Of a stretch of DNA of 64,000 bases, positions 45,097-54,593 are shown piece by piece. The DNA is from Psychrobacter cibarius. GTDB lineage: Bacteria; Pseudomonadota; Gammaproteobacteria; Pseudomonadales; Moraxellaceae. A program made the position numbers and the translations under genes. The notes below the pieces were generated by a model. The model searched no databases, was not told the DNA's origin, and saw only the letters and a list, made by a program, of their open reading frames with translations. The DNA is taken from contig CP131612.1 of the NCBI GenBank assembly GCA_030686115.1, positions 1,674,001 through 1,738,000 of the forward strand, in the 5' to 3' direction. Each line of letters opens with the position of its first letter. Position 1 is the stretch's first letter.

Positions 45097-46491
45097 ATGT
45101 CTAATGAGATTTACATGGTAACGCTAACCCCGACACAAGATAAATACTTGCCCTATGTGCTAGCGGTGGCGCTATTTATGCAAATTTTGGATGCCACTAT
45201 ATTAAATACCTCATTACCGCAGATGGCACAGGCGCTGGGTGAGTCTCCATTAAAAATGCAGTGGGCGGTGATCAGTTATGCGCTAACTTTGGCCATATTC
45301 ATTCCCATCAGTGGTTTTTTGGCGGATAAATACGGCACGCGCCGAGTATTTTTGGCAGCGATTATTATCTTTTGTATTGGCTCACTGCTATGTGCTGCGT
45401 CACCAACGTTGGATTTTTTGATTGGCTCACGGGTTATACAAGGTATTGGCGGGGCGATGATGACGCCTGTGGCTCGCTTAATATTGGTCAAATCTTACCC
45501 ACGCAATAAGCTGCTGACCGTCATGAACTTTGCGGTGATTCCTGCTTTGGTAGCACCACTAGTAGGGCCGGTCTTAGGTGGCTATATCGTACAATATACC
45601 AGTTGGCATTGGATATTTTTGATCAATATACCGATGGGTATTTTTGGCTTTATCATGGGCAAAAAACTGGTTCCCGCACTATTTGAGGATACCAAGCGTC
45701 TTGATTGGACAGGATTTTTATTGTTTGCGGCAGCGGCTTGTGGGTTTACGCTTGCTGTAGAGTTCGGCTCACAGACTGGTCGCGGATTCTATGGGTTGCT
45801 GCTTAGTTTGGTGGCCAGTTTATTGATAGGCGCTTATATCTGGCACGCCAAGCGTCGTCAAGCACCGTTGTTCCCCTTGAGTTTGTTTGACATTCGCACC
45901 TTTCGTATTGGCATCACTGGTAACCTATTCACGCGCTTAGGTATTAGCGCCGTACCGTTTTTGCTGCCGCTGTTGCTGCAAGTGGTGTTTGAATACTCAC
46001 CGTCGCAGGCAGGTTGGCTACTCGCGCCCATCGCAGTCGGTGCTATCGGGATTAAACCATGGGTCAGTAAAATTATTCAGCGTCATACTTATCGCAAAGT
46101 GCTGGTCTTCAACACGTTTTTGATGGGCACGCTCATCATTGTGTTGGCACAGTTTACCGATGCCTCACAGTGGTTATGGTTTATCCCTATTTTGACCATA
46201 ATGGGCGCTTGTAATTCTATGCAATTCAGCGCGATGAATACGATTACTATCGGTGATTTAGAAGGCACTCAAACCAGTAGTGGCAATAGCTTGATGGCGG
46301 TCAATCAGCAGTTAGCAATTAGTTTTGGTATTGCTTTTGGGGCAGCGGTACTGACGCTGTTACGTGAACGCCTACAAATGGATACGCTGACAGCGTTTCA
46401 AACCACCTATTGGATACTTGGGGTCTTAACCATTCTCTCGGGGCTATACTTCTTACGACTCAAGCCCGAAGATGGGCGCGGCTTATACTGA
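45097..46491 (+). CDS. Major-facilitator efflux transporter (MdtD/HsrA type)
   Basis: Inner-membrane drug:proton antiporter of the DHA2 type, 464 residues, with about 14 hydrophobic segments. Typical blocks are DATILNTSLPQMAQALGESP, the motif A-like region SGFLADKYGTRRVFLAA, RVIQGIGGAMMTPVARLIL and GPVLGGYIVQYTSWHWIFLI. The C-terminal block MNTITIGDLEG closely follows HsrA. Drug class unknown. The start could also be the ATG at 45115. Confidence 0.87.
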   Translation: MSNEIYMVTLTPTQDKYLPYVLAVALFMQILDATILNTSLPQMAQALGESPLKMQWAVISYALTLAIFIPISGFLADKYGTRRVFLAAIIIFCIGSLLCAASPTLDFLIGSRVIQGIGGAMMTPVARLILVKSYPRNKLLTVMNFAVIPALVAPLVGPVLGGYIVQYTSWHWIFLINIPMGIFGFIMGKKLVPALFEDTKRLDWTGFLLFAAAACGFTLAVEFGSQTGRGFYGLLLSLVASLLIGAYIWHAKRRQAPLFPLSLFDIRTFRIGITGNLFTRLGISAVPFLLPLLLQVVFEYSPSQAGWLLAPIAVGAIGIKPWVSKIIQRHTYRKVLVFNTFLMGTLIIVLAQFTDASQWLWFIPILTIMGACNSMQFSAMNTITIGDLEGTQTSSGNSLMAVNQQLAISFGIAFGAAVLTLLRERLQMDTLTAFQTTYWILGVLTILSGLYFLRLKPEDGRGLY

Positions 46492-46593
46492 GCCGCTGAT
46501 ATTTAGATGTTGAATAAAGAGTTTGAAAAAATATTGATTAAGCGTTGATTTTGTCAGCAGTGCAGATAGCACGTATTGTCAAATATGAGACAT

Positions 46594-46645
46594 AAAAGTG
46601 CCAGCATGTGAGTGATTATAAACCACACGACACGCTGGCATTTTT
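46594..46645. terminator. Terminator between the MFS gene and bfr
   Basis: Hairpin with arms around tgccagc and gctggca and a run of five T, between two convergent genes, so it can end both transcripts. Confidence 0.65.
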
Positions 46646-46682
46646 AGAGCACAGTACGGCTCATTGCATCAATAATGAACCA

Positions 46683-47162
46683 TTAAGGCGCGTAATCATC
46701 CATTTGTGATTGGATATAGCGCTCAACCCCAACGCTTTCGATCAAGTCTTCTTGAGTCTCTAACCAGTCTTGATACTCTTCATTACCATCTTTTAGCGTC
46801 ACCAATAGCTGGCGTGACACATAGTCAGACTTTGTTTCACATAGAGTAATAGCATCGGTAATGATCTCGAACTTTTGTTTTTCTAAGCGCAAATTGCATT
46901 CGATAATCTCTGGCACATCTTCACCGATGAACATCTTACCGTAATCTTGCAAATTTGGTAAACCGCCTAGCAATAAAATCCGGGCAATCAGCTCATCAGA
47001 CCATTTCATCTCAGCGATGGATTGTTTATAGAAACTTTCATTGAGGGCTTCTAATCCCCAATGGCGCGCAATGCGCGCATGTAAAAAATACTGGTTGATG
47101 GCAATCAATGACTGTCCGAGCACTTTATTTAAAGCGCGAATAACCTCTTTATCCCCTTTCAT
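46683..47162 (-). CDS. bfr: Bacterioferritin subunit without ferroxidase ligands
   Basis: Iron-storage protein of 159 residues from the ATG at 47162 with a gggagagag site. The Met52 that binds the heme in bacterioferritin is retained (AEMKWSDE), but the ferroxidase ligands are lost: Glu18 is Ser, His54 is Trp, and His130 is Tyr (EEYQDWLE). Such a subunit can carry heme and help iron release but cannot oxidise iron alone. It follows a complementary subunit gene, so a mixed 24-subunit shell is likely, as known in other Gammaproteobacteria and Neisseria. Confidence 0.9.
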   Translation of the reverse strand: MKGDKEVIRALNKVLGQSLIAINQYFLHARIARHWGLEALNESFYKQSIAEMKWSDELIARILLLGGLPNLQDYGKMFIGEDVPEIIECNLRLEKQKFEIITDAITLCETKSDYVSRQLLVTLKDGNEEYQDWLETQEDLIESVGVERYIQSQMDDYAP

Positions 47163-47229
47163 TATCTCTCTCCCTTTCATGTCGTTATTTATGCTAAATA
47201 CTATGGTTATTGTTCATATCTTTGTGACA

Positions 47230-47718
47230 TTAAACAAGATTGGGAGTGACTTCAGCCATTTGGCTTTGCAGATAATTGGGCAGACTGATCATATCAATTA
47301 AGCGCAACTGTTGCTCAAGCCAATGCGCATGATCTTCTTCAGTGTCTTTTAGTTGTTCTACCAACATCTCACGCGTGACATAATCGCGCTCTGCTTCACA
47401 GAGAGCAATACCGTCTTTTAAGTGCTGTTGTACTTGATACTCTAGCTCAAGATCAAGTTGCAGCATTTCAGGAACTGTCGCGCCGATATTGATGGCATTG
47501 ACCGTCATTTTTGGCGTGCCGCTCAGCATTAGGATACGGCGAATAATAGATTGGGCATGTAGCGTCTCATCTGCCATCTCATGATGGATACGGTCGTACA
47601 ATTTGCCATAATGCCACTCAGCATACATTTCTGAGTGAATAAAATACTGGTCACGGGCAGCAAGCTCACCGCCTAACAAAAAATTCAAATAATCAATGAC
47701 TTTTGGGCTACCTATCAT
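47230..47718 (-). CDS. bfr: Bacterioferritin subunit with ferroxidase site but no heme ligand
   Basis: Iron-storage protein of 162 residues with a ggggag site. Ferroxidase ligands are complete: Glu18, Glu51, His54 (in ADETLHA), the aligned Glu near 93 and the EEDH block for Glu127/His130. The heme-binding Met52 is Thr52. It therefore complements the next gene, which keeps Met52 and lacks these ligands. The genes are 67 bp apart on the same strand and form a probable operon that stores iron as ferric mineral in the cytoplasm. Confidence 0.92.
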   Translation of the reverse strand: MIGSPKVIDYLNFLLGGELAARDQYFIHSEMYAEWHYGKLYDRIHHEMADETLHAQSIIRRILMLSGTPKMTVNAINIGATVPEMLQLDLELEYQVQQHLKDGIALCEAERDYVTREMLVEQLKDTEEDHAHWLEQQLRLIDMISLPNYLQSQMAEVTPNLV

Positions 47719-48154
47719 AACCTATACTCCCCTATTTATATTTTACAGATCACCTTACATTCATAATTACCCATATAAGGATAGTACTATTGGTAAACTG
47801 ATCAGTAAAGATCAAAATCAACAAAACGTCTTACAACGTGAGACAGATATAGTAGCATATAGGCTCTGTACAGCTTGTAATGTTATGAACTAAGAATAAG
47901 ATGCTAATTGAGAATCATAATTAGCTAGCTTTAGTAATAACTGATTTATCGCAACAATGGCTGCTAATGATGCTCAATATCATTGAAGTAGGTGTATAGG
48001 TAAAGTTATATGGACGCTCGCAACTTACCCTTTATGTATAATGACCAAAGGATAAGTGCGGAATATTGAATGTATGTGGTATCGAGGCGTACTAGTGATA
48101 TTGGTGTAATGAGGTGATGAACAGCTGGGTAGTAAATCTCTGGTTTGATAATTC
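47719..48154. other. Intergenic region between bfd and bfr
   Basis: 436 bp with no supported gene. It likely holds the bfr promoter on the minus strand. No clear Fur or IscR site was seen inside. Confidence 0.4.
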
Positions 48155-48346
48155 TTAAACAGCGTAAGCCAAGACATCGAGTCTCGCATGATGCTCATCT
48201 AGGTAATCGTTAACCATCGGTTCGCAGCAGCCACAGCAAGTCGCAACATCGAGGGTATCTTTTAGACCGTCAAGGGTATCGATACCTGAAGCAATGGCTG
48301 CTTTGATTTGCTTTTCTTTTACGTCATTACAGATGCATACGTACAT
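48155..48346 (-). CDS. bfd: Bacterioferritin-associated ferredoxin Bfd
   Basis: 63-residue [2Fe-2S] protein with an agaggag site. The ligand set is a CxC (Cys4 and Cys6 in VCICND) and a CxxC (Cys38 and Cys41 in ATCCGCCE). Bfd passes electrons to bacterioferritin so that ferric iron can be released. Placement 436 bp upstream of the bfr pair on the same strand fits this role. A Fur-box-like site lies 137 bp before its start. Confidence 0.92.
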   Translation of the reverse strand: MYVCICNDVKEKQIKAAIASGIDTLDGLKDTLDVATCCGCCEPMVNDYLDEHHARLDVLAYAV

Positions 48347-48482
48347 GGTCTGGCTCCTCTGAATACCGCTATTCGGTAACTGCTTTTATTGCTCATAAAT
48401 TTAGTGCATTGATGATAAAAATGGTGAGTAGAGTGTTTGTCTTGATATTCACGGTCATTTTTATGGCTTGATGTATAATAAC

Positions 48483-48501
48483 GATAACTATTATCATTTG
48501 C
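48483..48501. promoter_or_regulatory. Fur-box-like site before bfd
   Basis: The stretch gataactattatcatttgc keeps the gataa...ttatcatt arrangement of the Fur consensus. It lies between bfd and the ArsR gene, so it could control either. bfd is typically repressed by iron, which is consistent. Confidence 0.55.
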
Positions 48502-48724
48502 AATAGCATTTGATATATTATTGGTATAAAAGTACAGTCATCAAAGTAGAGTTATATTGCACACAGTTAATTGATGTAAGTGAATATAAGCGTGCGTGTA
48601 ACCGAATATGATGAAAGGTAGTAAATTAACGACGAACTGTAATTTAGCCCATTTTTTAATCGATTTTGTAGATAACTGCTGTTATATTGAACCCCTATTA
48701 ACAAAGCCCAATTGGAATTGTTCT

Positions 48725-49054
48725 ATGTCTGATAATAATTTTACGATACGACCTATCGAGTTATTTAAAGTCTTATCTGACCCGACGCGCTTAAAAATAT
48801 TTCAAATTCTATTTAACAAAGAATCGCGCTGTGTTGGTGAGTTGGTAGAAATACTAGATCAACCACAGCCAACGATATCGCGTCATTTGAACCATTTAAA
48901 GAAACTTGGTATTTTAAGCTGTGTTCGCGACGGTACGTGGATGTGGTATGAAGTCGCTGACGACTTGCCAGAATGGTGCCAAGAGATTTTGGATATTACT
49001 TATAAGCAAATATCTAGCAAAGACCTTGATATATCCAAGCCTTCTGAGATATAA
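48725..49054 (+). CDS. ArsR-family transcriptional regulator
   Basis: Small winged-helix repressor of 109 residues from the ATG at 48725; the frame from 48608 adds 39 unlikely residues. The DNA-binding core is LFKVLSDPTRLKIFQILF, followed by the recognition region QPQPTISRHLNHLKKLGILS. The metal site of ArsR (CVCDL) is represented only by one cysteine (Cys36 in SRCVGEL), so arsenite sensing by the usual pair is doubtful. No arsenic gene is adjacent. It lies between bfd and the sulfate genes. Confidence 0.8.
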   Translation: MSDNNFTIRPIELFKVLSDPTRLKIFQILFNKESRCVGELVEILDQPQPTISRHLNHLKKLGILSCVRDGTWMWYEVADDLPEWCQEILDITYKQISSKDLDISKPSEI

Positions 49055-49099
49055 CCCATAAAAAAAGACCTACAATAAATAGGTCTTTTTTTATAGGTT
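49053..49099. terminator. Bidirectional terminator between arsR and cysA
   Basis: Arms with acccataaaaaaagacct and aggtctttttttata, plus T-runs on both strands, lie between convergent genes. Confidence 0.8.
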
Positions 49100-49126
49100 A
49101 TAATAGAAAAACTGCACCAAATTTCA

Positions 49127-49849
49127 CTATGCCAAATCTAAAAAATCACTGATAAACGCATTGGCTGGCTGGTGTATCAGCTCCTCCGATGTGCCTACCT
49201 GCTCTACCCGCCCTTGATTCATGACCACGATCTCATCTGAGACCGCGCGGGCTTCTTCTTGATCGTGAGTAACCATGATACTGGTAATACCAAGCTCATG
49301 GTGAATGTTCTTTAACCACGTGCGCAGCTCTTTACGTACTTTGGCATCGAGTGCACCAAAAGGCTCATCAAGCAACAATAATTTTGGCTTCACTGCTAAG
49401 GCGCGTGCCAGCGCAATCCGTTGACGCTGACCGCCTGATAATTGATGCGGATAAGCATTGGCCACTTGTGGCAGCTGCACCAAGTCTAATAGCTCGGCAA
49501 CGCGTTTATTGATATCTGCCTTACTCGGTCGCTCATTCTTTGGTAACAAGGTCAGTCCAAAGGCAACATTATCGGCGATATTTTTATGACGAAACAATGC
49601 GTAATGCTGAAACATAAAGCCAATATGGCGCTTTTGTACTGGCGTATTGGTCACATCCATCTCATCAAACAATATTTGCCCTGAGTCAGCATATTCTAGG
49701 CCGGCGATAATGCGTAGCAACGTCGTTTTGCCACAGCCTGATGGTCCCAGCAAAGTGGTCAGCTTGCCAGTCGGCACGGTGATATTGATATTATCTAAGG
49801 CGGTAAACTGACCGAATTTTTTATTAACGTTGCGAATCTCGATGCTCAT
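49127..49849 (-). CDS. cysA: Sulfate/thiosulfate ABC ATPase CysA, short form
   Basis: Cytoplasmic ATPase of the sulfate importer, 240 residues. Walker A (GPSGCGKTT, 35-43), the LSGGQ signature (137-141) and Walker B LLLLDEP (157-163) are intact, with the switch histidine in MVTHDQEEA. The usual ~110-residue C-terminal TOBE regulatory domain of CysA (E. coli 365 residues) is absent: the frame stops after FISDFLDLA and a terminator follows directly. It is the last gene of a five-gene minus-strand sulfate operon (two sbp, cysT, cysW, cysA). Confidence 0.88.
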   Translation of the reverse strand: MSIEIRNVNKKFGQFTALDNINITVPTGKLTTLLGPSGCGKTTLLRIIAGLEYADSGQILFDEMDVTNTPVQKRHIGFMFQHYALFRHKNIADNVAFGLTLLPKNERPSKADINKRVAELLDLVQLPQVANAYPHQLSGGQRQRIALARALAVKPKLLLLDEPFGALDAKVRKELRTWLKNIHHELGITSIMVTHDQEEARAVSDEIVVMNQGRVEQVGTSEELIHQPANAFISDFLDLA

Positions 49850-49968
49850 AATGGGTTCTCTTATTATATCTTTGGTATCGTGGCAGATTTTTTAGTTACC
49901 GCCTTTACATTATTAAATTAAATCTAATGCCAGCCCTTGTGCAGACCAAGTGTAGATAATTTTGCTTA

Positions 49969-50925
49969 TCATTTATCCGAACTTTCAGTGGTTGTTGCAT
50001 CAGTAGTATTGGTAGCCTTAGTAGCGTTGGCACTTACCAGTAACTCAGGCCCACTTGCCAGCCGTTCGGACTTGGCAAATTTGCGCTCTTGTAGCTTAGT
50101 CATGACTTGTTGAATAAGCAACGTCACCAATGCCAATGCAGCTAGTAGGCTCGATAAGGCAAAAGCAGCGGTAAAGTTATAATCATTGTAAGCAATCTCA
50201 ACCAGTAGTGGCATGGTGTTGGTCTCGCCGCGAATATGACCAGATACCACACTCACCGCCCCAAACTCACCCATTGCCCGCGCATTGGTCAAAATCAAAC
50301 CATAGAGTAGTGCCCATTTGATATTGGGTAGCGTCACATGCCAAAACGTCTGCCAACCAGTCGCGCCCAAGGTCAATGCCGCTTGCTCTTCAGAGTCGCC
50401 TTGCGTCTGCATCAGCGGTATCAGCTCACGTGCTACAAAAGGGAAAGTAACAAACAGCGTTGCCAATACAATACCTGGAACCGCATAAATGACTTGGAAT
50501 CCCATGCTTTCAAGCCAGCCGCCAATGGTGGAATTGAGTCCGAATAGTAAAACAAACATCAAACCTGCAACGACGGGTGATACTGAAAATGGCAGATCAA
50601 GCAAGGTGGTGACCAGCTGCTTACCTTTAAACTGATAGCGCGTCACTAACCATGCGATGGCGATACCCATCACCATATTGATGGGTAAGACGATAGCCGC
50701 GGTAATCAATGTCAGCTTAATGGCTTGCAGAGCTTCTGGATCAACCAACGAGGCAATATACAACTGCCAGCCACCTTTAAAGGCCTCATAGAACACAGCC
50801 AGCAACGGAATGACCAACATGATGACCATAAATAGCACTGCGATGACGATAAAGGTAAGGCGTATCCATGGCGTATCTTTAGTCGCTGCGTTGCTTTGGT
50901 AATCGTAGCTATTAGATATTTGCAT
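49969..50925 (-). CDS. cysW: Sulfate ABC permease CysW
   Basis: Membrane subunit of the sulfate importer, 318 residues, starting at the ATG at 50925 with an aggag site; its start overlaps the cysT stop by one base (taatg). The EAA coupling loop is seen in DSEEQAALTLGATGWQTFWHV, and about six hydrophobic segments are present. A low-complexity Ala/Thr-rich C-terminal tail follows. Its partner is CysT. Confidence 0.92.
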   Translation of the reverse strand: MQISNSYDYQSNAATKDTPWIRLTFIVIAVLFMVIMLVIPLLAVFYEAFKGGWQLYIASLVDPEALQAIKLTLITAAIVLPINMVMGIAIAWLVTRYQFKGKQLVTTLLDLPFSVSPVVAGLMFVLLFGLNSTIGGWLESMGFQVIYAVPGIVLATLFVTFPFVARELIPLMQTQGDSEEQAALTLGATGWQTFWHVTLPNIKWALLYGLILTNARAMGEFGAVSVVSGHIRGETNTMPLLVEIAYNDYNFTAAFALSSLLAALALVTLLIQQVMTKLQERKFAKSERLASGPELLVSANATKATNTTDATTTESSDK

Positions 50926-51809
50926 TAGCGAGCTCCTACACGGCGCGACAGTTTCCACTGCATGATATTAATGGTCAATAAGATCACAAATGAGATCAGT
51001 AGCATAAATAATGCAACTGCAGAAGCCCCTTGAACATCAAACTGCTCTAGTTTACTAATAATAATGAGCGGTAAAATCTCTGATTGCATGGGGATATTGC
51101 CAGCGATAAAGATAACCGAACCGTACTCGCCAGTGGCACGGGCAAACATCATGCCTGCACCCATGAGTAAAGCGGGCAACAGCTCTGGCAAAATTACTTT
51201 GCGAAACGTCGTGAAACGATTGGCACCCAATACCGCGGCTGCCTCTTCAAATTCAACCGATAGCTCAGCGAGTACAGGCTGCACAGCACGGACAATAAAG
51301 GGAAAGCTGACCACGACCAATGCCAACCAAATACCTATGGGTGTAAAGGCGACCTGAATGCCAAATTTATCAAACCACTGTCCAATCAAACCATTAGGGG
51401 CATAAAGGGTCGCAAGCGAAATACCTGTGACCGCCGTTGGTAATGCAAATGGTAAATCAACTAGCGCATTAATCAGCGACTTACCCCAGAACTCGTAGCG
51501 TACGAGCACCCAAGCGACCAATGTGCCAAACACCATATTGGTGAGCATCGCTAAAAACGACATCCATAAGCTTAGCTTGATAGCAGCAGTGACTTGCGGC
51601 TGACTAATCGTCTCCCAGAATCCAGTCCAACCCATCTGAGTCGTGGTATAAGCCATCATGGCAAACGGTAATACCACCAGTAGCGACAAGCTAAAGACCG
51701 TGATACCCATGCTCAGGCCGAACCCTGGCAGCACATTGCGTTGGCGCAAACGTGTTAACCACCCTTTTTTTGCAGGGGCTTTGCTGGCAGGAGATGTTTT
51801 TGCACTCAT
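50925..51809 (-). CDS. cysT: Sulfate ABC permease CysT
   Basis: Second membrane subunit of the sulfate importer, 294 residues with an agga site. The family block PFALPTAVTGISLATLYAPN and the coupling loop EFEEAAAVLGANRFTTFRKV are evident, with six hydrophobic segments. Translationally coupled to cysW. Lies downstream of the sbp paralogues. Confidence 0.92.
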   Translation of the reverse strand: MSAKTSPASKAPAKKGWLTRLRQRNVLPGFGLSMGITVFSLSLLVVLPFAMMAYTTTQMGWTGFWETISQPQVTAAIKLSLWMSFLAMLTNMVFGTLVAWVLVRYEFWGKSLINALVDLPFALPTAVTGISLATLYAPNGLIGQWFDKFGIQVAFTPIGIWLALVVVSFPFIVRAVQPVLAELSVEFEEAAAVLGANRFTTFRKVILPELLPALLMGAGMMFARATGEYGSVIFIAGNIPMQSEILPLIIISKLEQFDVQGASAVALFMLLISFVILLTINIMQWKLSRRVGAR

Positions 51810-52091
51810 AATGATGTCCTATTGCCTAACCAATCGTACTTAGCGATGATTACTATTTATTGTTATTGCTTCACGTGGGTTTTCACTATTGATACTTAAA
51901 AAGAGCACTTAACAGAAAGCATTTAACGATGATGTCGTCCATAAAACCACGCTATCAGGTAGTTATTAATATGCTTACGGTATAAAGGACATAGCGTATA
52001 TGACCATGTCCTTTATAAGATTCTGCATGACTATGGTATGACTGACTGCATTTGCTAGCGCAGCAGCTTCTCTTATGCACTTAGCAAGTGA

Positions 52092-53186
52092 TTACTGCGG
52101 GGCGTTAATGGCGAGCTGGTCGAATACACCGCCATCACTGAAGTAAGTACCCATAATCTCATCCCACGTGCCAAAGGCATCATTTGGACGGAATGTTTCG
52201 ATTGGTGGTAATTTATCACCATTTTTATCAAGGACGCTTTTTACACTAGGACGCAAGTATAGATTGGCTGCTAGCTGCTGAGCAGGTTCGCTCCATAAGT
52301 AGTCAAGATAAGCTTTTGCGGCATCCGTTGTGCCTTTTTTATCTGTCACTGACTTGACAATCGCAACAGGGCTTTCTGATTTAATAGAGTATTTAGGATA
52401 AACGATGTCTACTTTACCAGCACCGAAATCAGTCGCTGCCAAGTTGGCTTCATTTTCAAAAGTCACTAGGACATCACCGATACCACGTTGAACGAAAGTA
52501 GTGGTCGCGGCGCGCCCGCCATTCTCATAAACTTTGACGTTTTTGAGCATGTCTTTCACGTAGTTTTTGGCATTGGTCTCGTTTTTATCGAAAGCGTGCA
52601 AGCCATAACCATAAGCGCCCAGGAACGCATAACGACCATTACCCGTCACTTTTGGATTGGCCATGACGATCTCAACGCCTTCTTTGGTCAAATCTTCCCA
52701 GTCATTGATGCCTTTTGGATTGTCTTTACGGACTAGGAATACAATGGTACTGGTAAAAGGGACGGCATTGTCTGGGAATTTACTTTCCCAATCTGACTCA
52801 ACCAAGCCTTTTTTCTCAAGCAGCTCAATATCAGAGCCTTGGTTCATGGTGGCGACATCTGCTTGCAGACCATTGGCAACTGACAGCGCTTGTTTACTTG
52901 AGCCACCATGTGACTGCTTGATTAGAATATTGCTGTTTGGATTTTCCGCTTTATAGTGCTCAACGAATAATGGGTTGTAGTCTTTATAAAAGTCACGTGC
53001 CACATCATAAGAGACGTTCAGCAGCTCAATATTTTGACCTTCTGTGGCAACTGTGCCATCTGCATTAGCAGTCGTCTCTGTCTCGCTATTGCTACAGCCA
53101 GCCAGCCCCAAGGTTAATGCAACGCCTGCAATGCTCAAGACGTTACGTTTTTTACTTTTTTGTTGATATTGCAAAGCGTATGTCAT
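52092..53186 (-). CDS. sbp: Sulfate-binding lipoprotein (Sbp, copy 1)
   Basis: Sulfate- or thiosulfate-binding protein of 364 residues from the ATG at 53186 with a gaggg site. A signal ends in the lipobox LAGC (Cys31), so it is lipid-anchored, unlike the soluble E. coli Sbp. The Sbp family blocks are LNVSYDVARDFYKDYNPLFV, QSHGGSSKQALSVANGLQAD and LGAYGYGLHAFDKN. It resembles the paralogue upstream and shares the same permease operon. Whether one prefers thiosulfate cannot be read. Confidence 0.9.
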   Translation of the reverse strand: MTYALQYQQKSKKRNVLSIAGVALTLGLAGCSNSETETTANADGTVATEGQNIELLNVSYDVARDFYKDYNPLFVEHYKAENPNSNILIKQSHGGSSKQALSVANGLQADVATMNQGSDIELLEKKGLVESDWESKFPDNAVPFTSTIVFLVRKDNPKGINDWEDLTKEGVEIVMANPKVTGNGRYAFLGAYGYGLHAFDKNETNAKNYVKDMLKNVKVYENGGRAATTTFVQRGIGDVLVTFENEANLAATDFGAGKVDIVYPKYSIKSESPVAIVKSVTDKKGTTDAAKAYLDYLWSEPAQQLAANLYLRPSVKSVLDKNGDKLPPIETFRPNDAFGTWDEIMGTYFSDGGVFDQLAINAPQ

Positions 53187-53435
53187 AAATCCCTCAAAGG
53201 TATCTGTTAAGTAATGCAAGTATGCTAACAGTGCCATCTTATTATGTTTAATGATGAATATGCGTATGTTATTGCCAAAATGGAATAACAAAGGGATAAA
53301 TACAAGGTTATCAATCACTTAAATAGTATCGTTAATACATAACGCTGACACCCTACTAACTACCCGCTCTGGCTCATACAAATTGAGCACTTTGAGCATG
53401 TATCAGGCCATTGATGATCTCTTGATAAAGGCTCC

Positions 53436-54593
53436 CTACTTCACTCTTGCCAGCTGATCAAAACGCCCACCATCGACAAAGAAAGTGTCCATAATCTGCT
53501 CCCAAGAACCAAATACTGCTACCGGCTCAAAAGTCTCAATATCAGGCAAGGTTGCTTTGTGAGCTGCCAGCACTTGTGGGTTGCTGGGACGCATATACAT
53601 CTGTGCCATGAGCTCTTGTACTGGGGTGTCCCATAAGCCTTTTAGGTAAGCATTCGCCGCTGCCGTCTTGCCGCCCTTGTCAGTCACTGCCGTTACGACT
53701 GCCACTGGGTTGGCAATCACAATAGAATAACTGGGATAAACGATATTGACCTGTCCTTTGGCAAATTGCTTGGCGGCTAAATGCGCTTCGTTTTCGGTCG
53801 TGATGAGCACATCGCCCAGTCCGCGCTGAGTAAAGCTGGTCGTTGCGGCACGCGCCCCATTGTCATAAGTGACCACGTTTGCCAGTAGCTTTTTGATAAA
53901 ATCATCCGTTTTGGCAGGACTTTGTACCGTTTCTTTAAATTGATGTAATCCGTAACCATAGGCACCCAAAAACGCATAACGCGCGGTGCCGCTGGTTTTC
54001 GGGTTTGGTATCACCACGTCTATATCGTTACGCGCCAAGTCCGACCAGTCTTTGATGTTTTTGGGGTTACCATCGCGCACCAATAGCACCATGGTACTGG
54101 TATAAGGCACCGCATTGTTCGGGAATGCTTGCTGCCAGTCAGAGGCAACCAAGCCTTTTTTAACCAACAGATTCATATCACTTTCTTGGTTTAAAGTGAC
54201 TACATCTGCTTGCAGACCATTGGCAACCGACAATGCTTGTTTGCTTGAGCCACCATGTGATTGGTTGATATTTACCTGACTGTCTGAATGCTTTTGCTGA
54301 TAGTCTGCGCTAAATAAAACGTTATAATCTTTATAGAAATCGCGTGATACATCATAAGAGACATTTAATAAACTGATATTTTTTGCATCACCCGTCGCGT
54401 TTGAGCCGTCTTGCTGAGTGGCTTTGGTAGGATTACAGCCTGTCATTAGCATGGCAAAGGCTAGTACGCTACCAACTTTAACACTGATATTGGCGAGCGG
54501 CGTTGGTGTCTCTTTATCCTCAATAAATGTATGTATGTTCGCAAAACGAAGATTTTTAGATACTTGCTGAATACTTTTGTTATCTGGTTGCAT
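53436..54593 (-). CDS. sbp: Sulfate-binding lipoprotein (Sbp, copy 2)
   Basis: Paralogue of the next gene, 385 residues. The family blocks repeat (LNVSYDVSRDFYKDYNVLFS, QSHGGSSKQALSVANGLQAD). A lipobox (MLMTGC, Cys53) is preceded by an unusually long ~40-residue polar region for an ATG start at 54593, so the true N-terminus may differ, though no closer start codon is visible. As first gene of the operon it probably begins at a promoter between 54594 and 54991. A tandem duplication is the simple explanation for the pair. Confidence 0.88.
   Translation of the reverse strand: MQPDNKSIQQVSKNLRFANIHTFIEDKETPTPLANISVKVGSVLAFAMLMTGCNPTKATQQDGSNATGDAKNISLLNVSYDVSRDFYKDYNVLFSADYQQKHSDSQVNINQSHGGSSKQALSVANGLQADVVTLNQESDMNLLVKKGLVASDWQQAFPNNAVPYTSTMVLLVRDGNPKNIKDWSDLARNDIDVVIPNPKTSGTARYAFLGAYGYGLHQFKETVQSPAKTDDFIKKLLANVVTYDNGARAATTSFTQRGLGDVLITTENEAHLAAKQFAKGQVNIVYPSYSIVIANPVAVVTAVTDKGGKTAAANAYLKGLWDTPVQELMAQMYMRPSNPQVLAAHKATLPDIETFEPVAVFGSWEQIMDTFFVDGGRFDQLARVK

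Noticed and set aside
48608..48724. Longer start for the ArsR protein
   Set aside because: The added 39 residues include cysteines and hydrophobics unlike ArsR proteins, and the ATG at 48725 matches the family length.
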